64,000 nt of DNA, from positions 203,014 to 267,013 of the forward strand of contig NZ_AUAS01000009.1 of the NCBI RefSeq assembly GCF_000428845.1, given 5' to 3'. The notes under the pieces were generated by a model. It was not told the origin of the DNA. It made no database searches and worked only from the letters and a program-made list of their open reading frames with translations. This DNA comes from Dyadobacter alkalitolerans DSM 23607. GTDB taxonomy: Bacteria; Bacteroidota; Bacteroidia; Cytophagales; Spirosomataceae. The position numbers and the translations under genes were made by a program. Below, piece after piece: positions 49,141 to 58,458 of the stretch; positions within the stretch are counted from its first letter, which is position 1, and the number at the start of each line of letters is the position of its first letter.

Positions 49141-50958
49141 ATGAAAAAACTCATTTACCTGTTTTCGCTCACATGCTTTGCAGGCAACGCTTTTGCGCAA
49201 AAGATTAATTATGACATTGCTTTTCCTAACCTCATCCACCACGAAGCCAGCATTGCCGTAACGGTCACCGATGCGCCTCAGAAAGAACTGACATTCCGCA
49301 TGAGCCGCTCTTCTCCCGGCCGCTATGCCACACACGAGTACGGAAAGAATGTTTACGACGTAAAAGCAATGGATAAAGCAGGCCGCGAAATGCCAATCGA
49401 ACGTGTCGACGGTGATGTTTATAAAGTTTCAGGATTAAATGGATTTGTAAAAGTACAATACACGCTTTACGCCAATCATGCCGACGGGACTTACGCCGGT
49501 TTAGACCAGAACAGCATTCATTTGAATGCACCCGCCACTTTTCTATGGGTAAAGGAATTGCAGAATGCACCGATTGAGGTAAAATTCAATTTGCCCAAAG
49601 AAGGAAAATGGACCATTGCGACGCAGCTCAAACCTGCCGCCCAACCAAACACATTCAGTGCATCAGACCTGCAATATTTAATGGATTCTCCGATCAAGAT
49701 CGGGAAGCTGATTATGAAGGAGTGGACATTAACTAACCCGGATCAGAAGCCCGTGAAATTCAGACTTGCGCTTGAAATTGCCGGAAGCGATTCATTGGCA
49801 GACAGTTTTGCAGCGAAAATCAAACGCATTACACAGGAAAGCCAGATGATATTCGGCGAATTTCCGGCTTTCGATTTCGGCCAGTATACATTTCTTGCCA
49901 GCATTAATCCATATGTGCGGGGTGATGGCATGGAGCACCGCAACAGCACAATGATCTCGATTCCCACTGCTTTCACGGGGGCAAACAATTTGCTGGGCGT
50001 ATTTTCCCATGAGTTTTTTCATGCCTGGAATGTCGAACGAATCCGCCCGAAAACGCTCGAACCATTCAATTTTGAAAAGAGTAACATGAGTTTCGAGCTT
50101 TGGTTCGCCGAAGGTTTTACACAATATTACGGCGACCTTATTCTGGCCCGTGCCGGCTTTGATTCACCTGAAGAATATTGCCAGACATTGAGTTTTTTGG
50201 TCAATACCAAAGAAAATACAGCTGGCGCGAAGCGCATTTCGCCAGTCCAGGCTAGTAACAATGCGGTTTTCGTGGATGCTGGTGTTTCGATTGATAAGAC
50301 AAATTATCCCAACATTTACACTTCTTACTATCCTTACGGCGCGTCTATTGCACTGGCGCTTGATCTTCAACTGCGTGCGCGGGGGCTCACTTTGGACGGA
50401 TATATGCAGGCCATTTGGCAAAAGCTGGGAAAACCGGAAATAGCCTATCGAGTGAGTGACCTGGCGGATGTGCTTGTGGCTTACAGCAAGGACAAAACGT
50501 TTGCAGAAGGTTTTTTTGCAAAATATATCAATGGCCACGAATCCTTCGACTATGCGCCATTGCTTCAAATGGCAGGCTTGACTTTGAAAAGACAGTTTGC
50601 CGGCAAAGCATGGATCGGGGATGTGCGGTATAAGGAAGGAACGGAGCTTACCATTTTATCCAACACAATCATTGATTCACCCCTGTACAAGGCAGGCCTG
50701 GATGTCGACGACCAGATATTGAAAGTGGATGGAAAAACTGTGACAACGCAAGCTGAGTTAAATGTCAACCTTAATGCGCACAAGCCGGGAGAGGAAATTG
50801 GCATTGAATACCGTCACCGTGAGGATGTCAAACTTGGCATGATCACATTAATCGAAAACCCGAAATGGGTGGTAGAACTAAATGAAACGGCCGGCTTGCC
50901 TGTGACAGAAGAAATGAAAAAATTCCGCAAAGACTGGCTTGGAACGAAGATCAAGTAA
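49141..50958 (+). CDS. M61-family metallopeptidase with PDZ domain
   Basis: 605 residues with a signal peptide (LIYLFSLTCFAGNAFAQ). An N-terminal beta domain (about 20-190) is followed by the gluzincin-type catalytic domain with zinc ligands HEFFH (His290, Glu291, His294) in HEFFHAWNVERIRP and the downstream Glu in WFAEGFTQYYGDL. A C-terminal PDZ domain has the SPLYKAGLDVDDQILKVDGKTV core. Family members are periplasmic or surface aminopeptidases that prefer glycine or acidic N-termini. Confidence 0.94.
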   Translation: MKKLIYLFSLTCFAGNAFAQKINYDIAFPNLIHHEASIAVTVTDAPQKELTFRMSRSSPGRYATHEYGKNVYDVKAMDKAGREMPIERVDGDVYKVSGLNGFVKVQYTLYANHADGTYAGLDQNSIHLNAPATFLWVKELQNAPIEVKFNLPKEGKWTIATQLKPAAQPNTFSASDLQYLMDSPIKIGKLIMKEWTLTNPDQKPVKFRLALEIAGSDSLADSFAAKIKRITQESQMIFGEFPAFDFGQYTFLASINPYVRGDGMEHRNSTMISIPTAFTGANNLLGVFSHEFFHAWNVERIRPKTLEPFNFEKSNMSFELWFAEGFTQYYGDLILARAGFDSPEEYCQTLSFLVNTKENTAGAKRISPVQASNNAVFVDAGVSIDKTNYPNIYTSYYPYGASIALALDLQLRARGLTLDGYMQAIWQKLGKPEIAYRVSDLADVLVAYSKDKTFAEGFFAKYINGHESFDYAPLLQMAGLTLKRQFAGKAWIGDVRYKEGTELTILSNTIIDSPLYKAGLDVDDQILKVDGKTVTTQAELNVNLNAHKPGEEIGIEYRHREDVKLGMITLIENPKWVVELNETAGLPVTEEMKKFRKDWLGTKIK

Positions 50959-50977
50959 CTGCATAGTGGTTGAAAAA

Positions 50978-51014
50978 AACAGCAAAAGCCGGGTTATGCT
51001 CGGCTTTTGCTGTT
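50978..51014 (-). terminator. Terminator after the CotH-domain gene
   Basis: A 14-bp perfect stem (AACAGCAAAAGCCG / CGGCTTTTGCTGTT) with a 9-base loop. On the minus strand it is followed by TTTTTTT, so it fits the end of the CotH gene (stop at 51028). It can also stop transcription from the M61 gene on the other strand. Confidence 0.9.
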
Positions 51015-51027
51015 GATAACGGTTTTA

Positions 51028-54000
51028 TCAATGCGTGATCACCAACTTCTTCGTTTCCGTTGTTTCTCCACTTTTAATTTGAAGCAAATAAACCCCCGCA
51101 GGCGCATCAGGCAGCTTAATTTTTGCTTCCTGGATGCCAGTTCCTTTCACTTTTGCCGTATGCCAAACGCGACCGCGAATGTCAGTGATGGTAATGGTTG
51201 CTCCATCCGGGCTGGAAAGGTTGAATTTTGCATTAAACTCTCCGGGTGCGGGATTAGGGAACACATTCAGGCGTTCGTCAGCTCCGCCCGGACTGAACAT
51301 AATTTCCGGCGCGCCCAACCTTGCATTGTTCTGCCCGCTGCTGGTGAAGCAAGCCTTATCCTGTCTGATACTCGGGCCATTTAAGCCTTGGATACGCACC
51401 GTGTTATTGCCTGCTGCAAGCGTCACATTGAACACCTCCTCACGAAATACAATGTTCCAGGAATATGTGGCAGGCAGATTAACCGCTGCAATTGCCGTAA
51501 CATTGTTTACCGAAATCGAAATATTAGGATTTGAACTCGCCGAATAGCGCAATTTCAATTGGTATGTCCCGGCGCTTGGGACGCCATTCACTGCATAATC
51601 GACATAGTGATTGGAATTTTCTTTCAATCCGCGCGTGCTGCCGCCCGAAGCATTGGGGTCGCCGGAAATCGCGCCGTTCCCACCCTGTAACTCCGATTCC
51701 AGACACAATGCAAAATCACCGCCGACAGGAGGCGCACAGTTGGTAATGTTCAAAGTTACCGTTGCCGTTTTATCGGCGCAGCCATTTCTGGATGCTTTTA
51801 CAGTGTAAACGTAGGAACCATTTGCGCCTGGCGCGGCAATGTTGATCGAGCTTCCGGTTTGGTTGATGCCATTTCCTGTCCAGGTGTACGTTACGCCAGA
51901 GCAATCTGCCCCTGTGCAATTGGTTGATAATGTCACATTTGCAGAGCAGGCCGGATTTGTGTTGGAAGCGTTTGCCGTGACGTCAAATGCACAAGTCGGT
52001 TGTTGCGGGTTTTGTCCGCCCGGGCCTGTCACGCATATTTTATCCTGCCGAATGCTGGCTCCCGGCAGTCCCTGTATCCTGAGCGTATTATTGCCCTGAT
52101 TTAGTGTTACATTAAATGTTTCTTCTCGCCAGACAATGTTCCACGAATAAGTAGGAGGGAAACTGGCCGAAGGTAACACCACATTGCCATTCACTGAAAA
52201 ACTCGCCTGCGTAGCAGCATTGGCGTAATAGCGCACTTTTACCTGATGCAAGCCGGTCGCTTTCACCCCATTGACGGCGTAATCCACGTAGTGATTGTAA
52301 TTGTCTTTATCACCCCGCGTGCTGCCATTAGAGGCATTCGGATCGCCGGTTATAGAGCCATTCCCACTTTGGTTTTCCGCTTCCAAACATGCGCTGAAGG
52401 GATCACCACCGACCGGCGGCGTGCAATTGGTAATGTTCAATGTTACCGTTGCGGTCTTGTCCGCGCAGCCATTTTTCGATGCTTTTACGGTGTAAACGTA
52501 CGAACCGTTTGCGCCAGGGGCCGCAATGTTGATCGAGCTTCCGGATTGGTTAATGCCATTTCCTGTCCAGGTGTACGTTACGCCCGAGCAATCTGCACCC
52601 GTGCAGCTGGATGATAATGTAACATTGGCAGAGCAGGCTGGGTTTGTACTGGAAGCATTTGCGGTAATGTCAAATGCACAAGTCGGTTGTTGCGGGTTTT
52701 GTCCGCCCGGGCCGGTCACGCATATTTTATCCTGCCGAATGCTGGCTCCCGGTAGTCCCTGAATCCTGAGCGTATTATTGCCCTGATTCAATGTTACATT
52801 GAATGTTTCCTCGCGCCAAACAATGTTCCAGGAATAAGTGGGAGGAAAACTGGCCGATGGTATAACCACATTTCCATTCACAGAAAAACTTGCCTGGGCT
52901 GATGCGTTGGCATAATAACGAACTTTCACCTGATGCGTCCCGGTTGCTTTCACACCGTTGACTGCATAGTCAACATAGTGATTGTAATTATCTTTATCAC
53001 CGCGCGTGCTGCCATTAGAGGCATTCGGATCGCCGGTTATAGAACCATTTCCAGATTGGTTTTCCGCTTCCAGGCATGCGCTGAATGGATCGTTGCCCAC
53101 TGGCGGGTTGCAATTGGCAATGTTCAAAGTCACTGTCGCCGTTTTATCCGCACAGCCGCTTTTAGATGCTTTTACAGTGTAAACATAGGAACCATTTGCG
53201 CCCGGAGCTGCAATGGTAATCGAGCTTCCCGTTTGGTTAATGCCATTTCCTGTCCAGGTGTACGTTACGCCTGAGCAATCTGCGCCTGTGCAATTGGTTG
53301 ATAATGATACATTTGCAGAGCAAGCCGGACTGGTGTTGGAAGCATTCGCTGTGATGTCAAATGCGCAGGTTGCTTGGCCATTGCAGCCTCCATCCTTCAT
53401 AGGGCAGAAATAGGCATCCAGCCAGCTGAGCCTTTGCGTAATGTAGTTGTTGACGTATGCCAAACCTCCGGAACGATTGGCGCCGCCGTAATTGTCTTGT
53501 GAAACGGCTGCGTCGCGCTCGTAAATTAGGTTGGAATTGAGCAAGTTGTAATTTGCCTGGAAACGGTTTTTAAGATTGGCTTCTGCGAGAATATTTTGTC
53601 TGAGCTCGAAATAACGGGTGGCGAGTTTGTTTTTAAAGCCATCAGGATTAACGCGGAAGAGCTTTTTAAATAACCCATTTTGCCTGTCGCCCTGCGTTTT
53701 ATTACTTCTGACCCCATCCGGAAAGTAGCCCCAGGCCCCGTCAAGATCCCAGGGAATAAAAAACCAGGGCTGTCCCTGGTCGTAGCGACCGACAAAATAA
53801 TTCTTTTCCATGTTATCCTCCACCGATAACAGGTTTAGGAAAATGAAATAGTCAATAACATTTTCCTGCATGAAAAGCGTCCAGATGTTAGCACGGAACT
53901 CATCGTCTGATGATTCAATAACGCCTTTCAACAAATTTTGATGATTGTTCCAATCGCTGTAATCGGGATATTCCAGTTCCCAGCTCTGCCATTCTTCCGC

Positions 54001-54831
54001 GCCTGCCACTGGTCTTGCCACGCCAATTCCTTCCCATGCAGCTGAAAGTGACCAGTCATCCGCTTTGAACAATTCGCCTCTGATCACATCGCCGTCATTC
54101 TTCTTCAATTGCAGTTGCTTGCGGTCCATATCCTCACCGATCATATAAACACCCTTATACGATTTATTCATAAAAACCTCCACATATCGTGTGCGGATCG
54201 AGGAAACGGCTGATGGCTCTGATGAAGCGTAATAGAGCTTATGCATATCGATCCAGAGATTATGCGAAACATTGTTTGTAGCACGCAATTCTTCATTCCA
54301 CATACCAAAAAATAGCCAGCGTTTATCGCTCCTCAGCCCCAGAATGGATTCATCTTTGTTCTTTCCCTGCGCATCTTTAAACTGCACCCGATAATTCTTT
54401 TTTGGGAAAAATGAAGAACTGTTGCCCCGAATACGGATGGCCATATTGGAGATCAGGGGAGAGTTGGATGCCTCCGCGATGGATATGCCGCCGGGGATTT
54501 CCTCTTCCAGGTTAATTTGAGAAGGGTCCGGCACATCCAGGTTGACTAATGGGAGTTGCGTGAAGTATAAAGTATATTGCTGTCCACCGTTTGTCACCAG
54601 GTATTTCACTCCGTGTGTAAGTGTCGTGACACTTCCCGGGAAAGTAAAAACTTTGGCCCCGAACTGCATTTGAATTGGTGAACCGGTTATTTGTCCCTGG
54701 GTTGGAACCTGATTGCAGACGATCATTTTCCGACCTTCATCTACATAAAACCTATAATTCTCAGTAGGGATCTGAGCATAGGCCCCGAAGGACAGCATAC
54801 AGCATAAAGTCAGGTAAAACAGATGTTTCAT
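51028..54831 (-). CDS. Secreted CotH-kinase-like protein with Ig and CBM-like repeats and T9SS sorting domain
   Basis: 1267 residues from ATG 54831, which gives a signal peptide (HLFYLTLCCMLSFGAYAQ). Residues about 100-480 are a CotH-type atypical kinase fold: KKNYRVQFKDAQGKN, LGLRSDKRWLFFGMWNE, KGVYMIGEDMDRKQL and FFIPWDLDGAWG. Then follow three modules of 229 residues, each an Ig/PKD-like domain (TYTWTGNGINQ, SYVYTVKAS) plus a CBM6/35-like domain (CLEAENQSGNGSI, YSWNIVWREETFNVTL). The end is a T9SS type A sorting domain (FPNPAPGEFNAKFNLSS ... KKLVITH). Probably binds surface glycans; whether it phosphorylates a substrate is unknown. TAAGTTTG at 54883-54890 on the minus strand may be its -7 element. 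Confidence 0.92.
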   Translation of the reverse strand: MKHLFYLTLCCMLSFGAYAQIPTENYRFYVDEGRKMIVCNQVPTQGQITGSPIQMQFGAKVFTFPGSVTTLTHGVKYLVTNGGQQYTLYFTQLPLVNLDVPDPSQINLEEEIPGGISIAEASNSPLISNMAIRIRGNSSSFFPKKNYRVQFKDAQGKNKDESILGLRSDKRWLFFGMWNEELRATNNVSHNLWIDMHKLYYASSEPSAVSSIRTRYVEVFMNKSYKGVYMIGEDMDRKQLQLKKNDGDVIRGELFKADDWSLSAAWEGIGVARPVAGAEEWQSWELEYPDYSDWNNHQNLLKGVIESSDDEFRANIWTLFMQENVIDYFIFLNLLSVEDNMEKNYFVGRYDQGQPWFFIPWDLDGAWGYFPDGVRSNKTQGDRQNGLFKKLFRVNPDGFKNKLATRYFELRQNILAEANLKNRFQANYNLLNSNLIYERDAAVSQDNYGGANRSGGLAYVNNYITQRLSWLDAYFCPMKDGGCNGQATCAFDITANASNTSPACSANVSLSTNCTGADCSGVTYTWTGNGINQTGSSITIAAPGANGSYVYTVKASKSGCADKTATVTLNIANCNPPVGNDPFSACLEAENQSGNGSITGDPNASNGSTRGDKDNYNHYVDYAVNGVKATGTHQVKVRYYANASAQASFSVNGNVVIPSASFPPTYSWNIVWREETFNVTLNQGNNTLRIQGLPGASIRQDKICVTGPGGQNPQQPTCAFDITANASSTNPACSANVTLSSSCTGADCSGVTYTWTGNGINQSGSSINIAAPGANGSYVYTVKASKNGCADKTATVTLNITNCTPPVGGDPFSACLEAENQSGNGSITGDPNASNGSTRGDKDNYNHYVDYAVNGVKATGLHQVKVRYYANAATQASFSVNGNVVLPSASFPPTYSWNIVWREETFNVTLNQGNNTLRIQGLPGASIRQDKICVTGPGGQNPQQPTCAFDVTANASNTNPACSANVTLSTNCTGADCSGVTYTWTGNGINQTGSSINIAAPGANGSYVYTVKASRNGCADKTATVTLNITNCAPPVGGDFALCLESELQGGNGAISGDPNASGGSTRGLKENSNHYVDYAVNGVPSAGTYQLKLRYSASSNPNISISVNNVTAIAAVNLPATYSWNIVFREEVFNVTLAAGNNTVRIQGLNGPSIRQDKACFTSSGQNNARLGAPEIMFSPGGADERLNVFPNPAPGEFNAKFNLSSPDGATITITDIRGRVWHTAKVKGTGIQEAKIKLPDAPAGVYLLQIKSGETTETKKLVITH
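51310..53370 (-). repeat. Three tandem 687-bp repeats in the CotH-domain gene
   Basis: Equivalent bases recur at 51987, 52674 and 53361, exactly 687 bp (229 codons) apart. The two copies nearest the N-terminus are nearly identical in DNA as well as protein; the third keeps its Ig part but has drifted in its carbohydrate-binding part. The borders are approximate (about 52684-53370, 51997-52683, 51310-51996). Confidence 0.92.
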
Positions 54832-55056
54832 ATTATTAAGTTTTGTGTATAAAATGCTAACCCACAAGCGGATAGTGCATTTCAAACTTAATATATTTAT
54901 AGTCTACAACTGGACCGAATAATAATTGAAAACTACCGTTTACACATTAAAACTCTTCATTACTCCAAATTTATTCGACTAAATTGTTGATTTGACATCG
55001 AATAAGTTTGGTGTACTCATAATTTAAGTTCGCAAAGCAATATTATAAAAGCGATT

Positions 55057-55827
55057 TCATCTTTGCTTCTCTGAAAGATATTTCCAATAACGCTTAGGCA
55101 CGTGGCGGATGTGGAGTTTCATATTTTTGCGCGCGGGAATGTTGACGCTGCGGAAGTAGTCTTTCCAAAGCAGCGCATATAGTTCTTCCTCCGGATCAAG
55201 CACATTTACGGGAAGGGCATTGAGGGCCGGGGACATTTCAGCTGTAAAATCGAAAGTGATCTCTTCCACTTTTTCGAGATCGTAGAATAATCCGTATTTC
55301 CGTTTCAAATCGTAGATGATCCACTTCTGGTCGGCGTAGCGGTTTTTGAAATGATCTGTGAGTAAGGGCAGCACATTGAAATCCGGTTCAATGTGCGCGT
55401 AAAAGATATGGTCGGCCGTTTTCTGAAAGCGAATGAAAGCCTCCATCCGATGCTTCTCACGATGAACTTTATGGCTCATTTGCGAGATTTCTAAAACATA
55501 TTTGTTTCCGAAATTAGCCTCGGCACCCGGCGGGCTGTCGATAATGTAGCGTATGAATTCAAACAGATCCTGAAATGTGGCGGGCTGCTCGGAAAGGAAT
55601 GCTTTATAGATTGATTTCATCCAATTGCTATCCAGCTTTTTGCCCAACCCCTTCCACACCCGATTTGCTTTTGCATCATCGCTAATGACAGTGAATGCTT
55701 CCTTGAAAACATCAGGCACATAATGAATTTGGCTGACAAGCTTTACAGCCTCAGATTTTTTCTGATAACATTCAAAAACTGCCGTTAGCAAGCCTTCCAA
55801 CGTCCCGTCAAACACGAATATTTCCAT
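55057..55827 (-). CDS. DUF4130 family protein (TIGR03915), putative DNA repair
   Basis: 256 residues. The beginning MEIFVFDGTLEGLLTAVFECY and the later EISQMSHKVHREKHRMEAFIRFQKT, YAHIEPDFNVLPLLTDHF, WIIYDLKRKYGLFYD and LWKDYFRSVNIPARKNMKLHIRHVPKRYW are typical of the family. In other bacteria this domain is fused to a uracil-DNA-glycosylase-like domain; here it is separate. Its start shares one base with the radical-SAM stop (TGATG), so the two are coupled. The activity is not established. Confidence 0.93.
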   Translation of the reverse strand: MEIFVFDGTLEGLLTAVFECYQKKSEAVKLVSQIHYVPDVFKEAFTVISDDAKANRVWKGLGKKLDSNWMKSIYKAFLSEQPATFQDLFEFIRYIIDSPPGAEANFGNKYVLEISQMSHKVHREKHRMEAFIRFQKTADHIFYAHIEPDFNVLPLLTDHFKNRYADQKWIIYDLKRKYGLFYDLEKVEEITFDFTAEMSPALNALPVNVLDPEEELYALLWKDYFRSVNIPARKNMKLHIRHVPKRYWKYLSEKQR

Positions 55828-57083
55828 CAGAAAATAGAAAGCTGGTTCTTGGGGACTTTCGTGTATTTACTGCTGCTTTCCGACAAGATCACCGCCTTAA
55901 TGTGCCCCGCTTCATAGTCCCGCAGTTGCAGCGGACTATCGGCATACCTGATAAAATGTTTGGCCTTATTGAATGAGATCCCGATCTTTTTAAGCTGGTC
56001 CTGGTGAAGCCTGCCAAATTTTCTGGCTTGAACAATTTTCAAAGCCGAACCCACGCCGATGCCCGGCACACGCATGATCATCTTATAATCGGCCGTATTG
56101 ACATCAACGGGAAAATCTTCGAGATGCCGTAATGCCCAGCTCAATTTTGGATCCATGTCCACATCGAGATTGGGATGGGCATCATTCAAAATTTCCTTAA
56201 CATCGAATCCATAAAAGCGCATCAGCCAGTCTGTCTGATATAACCGGTTTTCTCTGATCAGCGGCGGCTGCGAGCCTATAACAGGCAACCGGGCATCCTG
56301 GCTGATGGGGATGTAGCCTGAATAATAGACCCTTTTCAGTGAGAAGTTTTTATAGAATGTATTCGCCGTATGCATAATCTCCTTGTCGGATTCCGGCGTT
56401 GCGCCAATCACCATTTGCGTGCTCTGACCGGCTGGCACAAACTTCGGGACTGCCTTAATAAGGCCTTTTTCGCTCGAAAACTGCGTAATGTTCTGCTGAA
56501 TGTAATTCAGCGGCTTCTTTACATCTTCGTGAGATTTCTCCGGAGCCAGCAATTTCAATCCCGACTCGGTGGGCATTTCCAGGTTAATGCTCATCCTGTC
56601 GGCATACATGCCCGCCTCTTTCAACAACTCTTCACTTGCTCCGGGAATGGTTTTCAGGTGAATGTAGCCATTGAAACGCTGCTCATTCCGGAGCTTTTTT
56701 ACAATTCTTACCAGCCTTTCCATTGTATAATCGGCATTTTTAAAGATGCCGGAGCTCAGAAAAAGACCTTCTATATAGTTGCGGCGATAAAAATTCATCG
56801 TTAGCTCTACCACTTCATCCACCGTGAATGCCGCTCGTTTTATATCATTGCTGCGCCTCGAAACGCAGAATGCGCAATCATAGATGCAGTGATTGGTGAG
56901 CAGGATTTTGAGCAGCGATACGCAGCGCCCATCTTCGGTGTAGGTGTGACAAATCCCCGTTCCCTCCGCATCGCCAAGTCCCTTATTTTCATTCTTTCTA
57001 TTACTGCCACTGGATGAACAAGATACGTCATACTTAGCTGCATCCGCCAAAATTTCCAACTTCTCACGAATCCTCTCGAACAT
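55827..57083 (-). CDS. Putative DNA modification/repair radical SAM protein (TIGR03916)
   Basis: 418 residues. Radical-SAM cluster motif C-x3-C-x2-C at Cys66, Cys70 and Cys73 (TNHCIYDCAFC), followed by a TIM-barrel core (LFLSSGIFKNADYTMERL, SINLEMPTESGL). The C-terminus has a helix-hairpin-helix DNA-binding motif (NTADYKMIMRVPGIGVGSALKIVQARKFG). Extra cysteines (22, 45, 54) precede the cluster. It is translationally coupled to the DUF4130 partner, the usual arrangement. Believed to act on DNA, but the substrate is unknown. Confidence 0.95.
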   Translation of the reverse strand: MFERIREKLEILADAAKYDVSCSSSGSNRKNENKGLGDAEGTGICHTYTEDGRCVSLLKILLTNHCIYDCAFCVSRRSNDIKRAAFTVDEVVELTMNFYRRNYIEGLFLSSGIFKNADYTMERLVRIVKKLRNEQRFNGYIHLKTIPGASEELLKEAGMYADRMSINLEMPTESGLKLLAPEKSHEDVKKPLNYIQQNITQFSSEKGLIKAVPKFVPAGQSTQMVIGATPESDKEIMHTANTFYKNFSLKRVYYSGYIPISQDARLPVIGSQPPLIRENRLYQTDWLMRFYGFDVKEILNDAHPNLDVDMDPKLSWALRHLEDFPVDVNTADYKMIMRVPGIGVGSALKIVQARKFGRLHQDQLKKIGISFNKAKHFIRYADSPLQLRDYEAGHIKAVILSESSSKYTKVPKNQLSIF

Positions 57084-57173
57084 ATATTTTTTTGAATAAG
57101 TGGACTTCCTCTAAAATATTGTGAAGCACTAACCAGTTATAACAACGATATTTGCGTTTTGAAAGTGCAATAT

Positions 57174-57193
57174 AGTATCAAAAATTTGATACT
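57174..57193. promoter_or_regulatory. Palindrome in the divergent radical-SAM/thioredoxin-like region
   Basis: AGTATCAAA and TTTGATACT separated by AA form a 20-bp near-continuous palindrome, 31 bases before the ATG at 57225 and 91 bases from the divergent radical-SAM start. It may be an operator. Confidence 0.5.
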
Positions 57194-57224
57194 CACAGAA
57201 TCTTAATTAATAAAAACGTTCCAG

Positions 57225-57974
57225 ATGAATTTCGGTCGTACTGAGATTTTTTTACACATTTTTTTCTTTACTGTTTGTTCCATTGCTTATGCCCAGCCGC
57301 AGGAGCCAAAGATCACCCGTTACAATGGGAAAGTAAGCCAGCAGATCGTTATGACAAGGGATTCGCCGATCTACGATCACGCCTCCGGCAAGCGGATCAG
57401 CTATGCGGTGTATGACGAAATGTTGCGAAAAAATCCGGGCGTTTACCGGACTCAGCCTATATTCGACAAATTCGGGAAAGCATCGTCTTTTGAAATAGTA
57501 AAAAAGAGCCAGTTACTGATCCAGGACAATGGATCGGTCATGCAAAATTCGGATCTGATGCCCGAGATAGGGGAGCCTCTGCCGCCGTTTGTTATGCAGG
57601 GCCTGGATGGGAAGGAATATAATTCGGAGAAACTGAAAGGGAAATATGTGCTGCTCGGGTTTTGGGTCAAATTTGAAAAACCCCTTTATACGTTCGCCAG
57701 CACCAAGGTGATCTCTGATTTCATTAATGAAAATAAGAAAAAAGGGATTGACATTGTGTCATTAGGGACTACATTGAACACGGAAGAGGAATGTCTGGAT
57801 GCGATCCCGAAACGGAACTGTGGTTTCATTCCCGTTCCGGAATCGTATGGTTTTAATCAGCGTTACAAAATTAGTGAGACGCCTTTTTTTATTTTATTAG
57901 ACAAAAAAGGAAACATTAAGGCCATGGCTCCTCATACGGAGTTTTCCTCGATCAGCGATCTGGTCCTCAGATGA
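57225..57974 (+). CDS. Exported thioredoxin-fold (TlpA/redoxin-like) protein lacking the CxxC
   Basis: 249 residues with a signal peptide (IFLHIFFFTVCSIAYAQ). From about residue 112 it follows the redoxin/TlpA layout: IGEPLPPFVMQGLDGKEYN, LKGKYVLLGFWVKFEKPLYTF, a helix, then ETPFFILLDKKGNI with the cis-Pro. The place of the W-C-x-x-C motif reads FWVKFEKPLY, so both active cysteines are missing and it cannot be a normal disulfide reductase. Two other cysteines remain at about 194-203. Function unknown, perhaps structural or chaperone-like. Confidence 0.85.
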   Translation: MNFGRTEIFLHIFFFTVCSIAYAQPQEPKITRYNGKVSQQIVMTRDSPIYDHASGKRISYAVYDEMLRKNPGVYRTQPIFDKFGKASSFEIVKKSQLLIQDNGSVMQNSDLMPEIGEPLPPFVMQGLDGKEYNSEKLKGKYVLLGFWVKFEKPLYTFASTKVISDFINENKKKGIDIVSLGTTLNTEEECLDAIPKRNCGFIPVPESYGFNQRYKISETPFFILLDKKGNIKAMAPHTEFSSISDLVLR

Positions 57975-58421
57975 TCAGTAACCTTTGGCTTTCAGCTTTT
58001 CCTGAAATTCCATAGCAATTTTCCGTCCCCATTGCTGCCCGACTTGCATGGATTCCTGCATGATAATGGGCGTTTTGGAAGCGTATTTCTTACCAACAGG
58101 GGTCTCATAAAAGGCAATGAGTTGCTGCAAATCATCCTGCGTCAGGCTCTTGACATAAACCGGTTCCAGCATTTCCACCAGATCATCCAGTGATGTCTTT
58201 AAAAACTCGCCTTCAAATTGCTTCCATATGCTGTCCGGAACGGTGGTTTTTTGCTGTTTGAACATCGTGAACATTTGCTCAATCGCAACTTTGTAGGATT
58301 TTTCAGAGCCCGAGGCTTCAAACATCTTTTTCAGTTTGGCCTTATACTCGGTATTCCCTTGTGCATTTGAGAATGTAACGCAGCTTAAAACCAGTAACAG
58401 GGTGTACCAGGATTTTCTCAT
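57975..58421 (-). CDS. Exported DUF2059 protein
   Basis: 148 residues from ATG 58421, which gives a signal peptide (WYTLLLVLSCVTFSNAQ). The mature part is alpha-helical with the DUF2059 hallmark MLEPVYVKSLTQDDLQQLIAFYETPVGKKYASKTPIIMQESMQ. Function unknown. It ends one base beyond the convergent thioredoxin-like gene and follows the GNAT gene by 37 bases. Confidence 0.9.
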   Translation of the reverse strand: MRKSWYTLLLVLSCVTFSNAQGNTEYKAKLKKMFEASGSEKSYKVAIEQMFTMFKQQKTTVPDSIWKQFEGEFLKTSLDDLVEMLEPVYVKSLTQDDLQQLIAFYETPVGKKYASKTPIIMQESMQVGQQWGRKIAMEFQEKLKAKGY

Positions 58422-58458
58422 GACTTTTGGTTTAAATGGTTGATGTACATTGATTTTT

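Noticed and set aside
51134..53413. Repeated open frames opposite the CotH gene repeats
   Set aside because: They recur only because the sense strand has tandem 687-bp repeats; no motif, no start signal.
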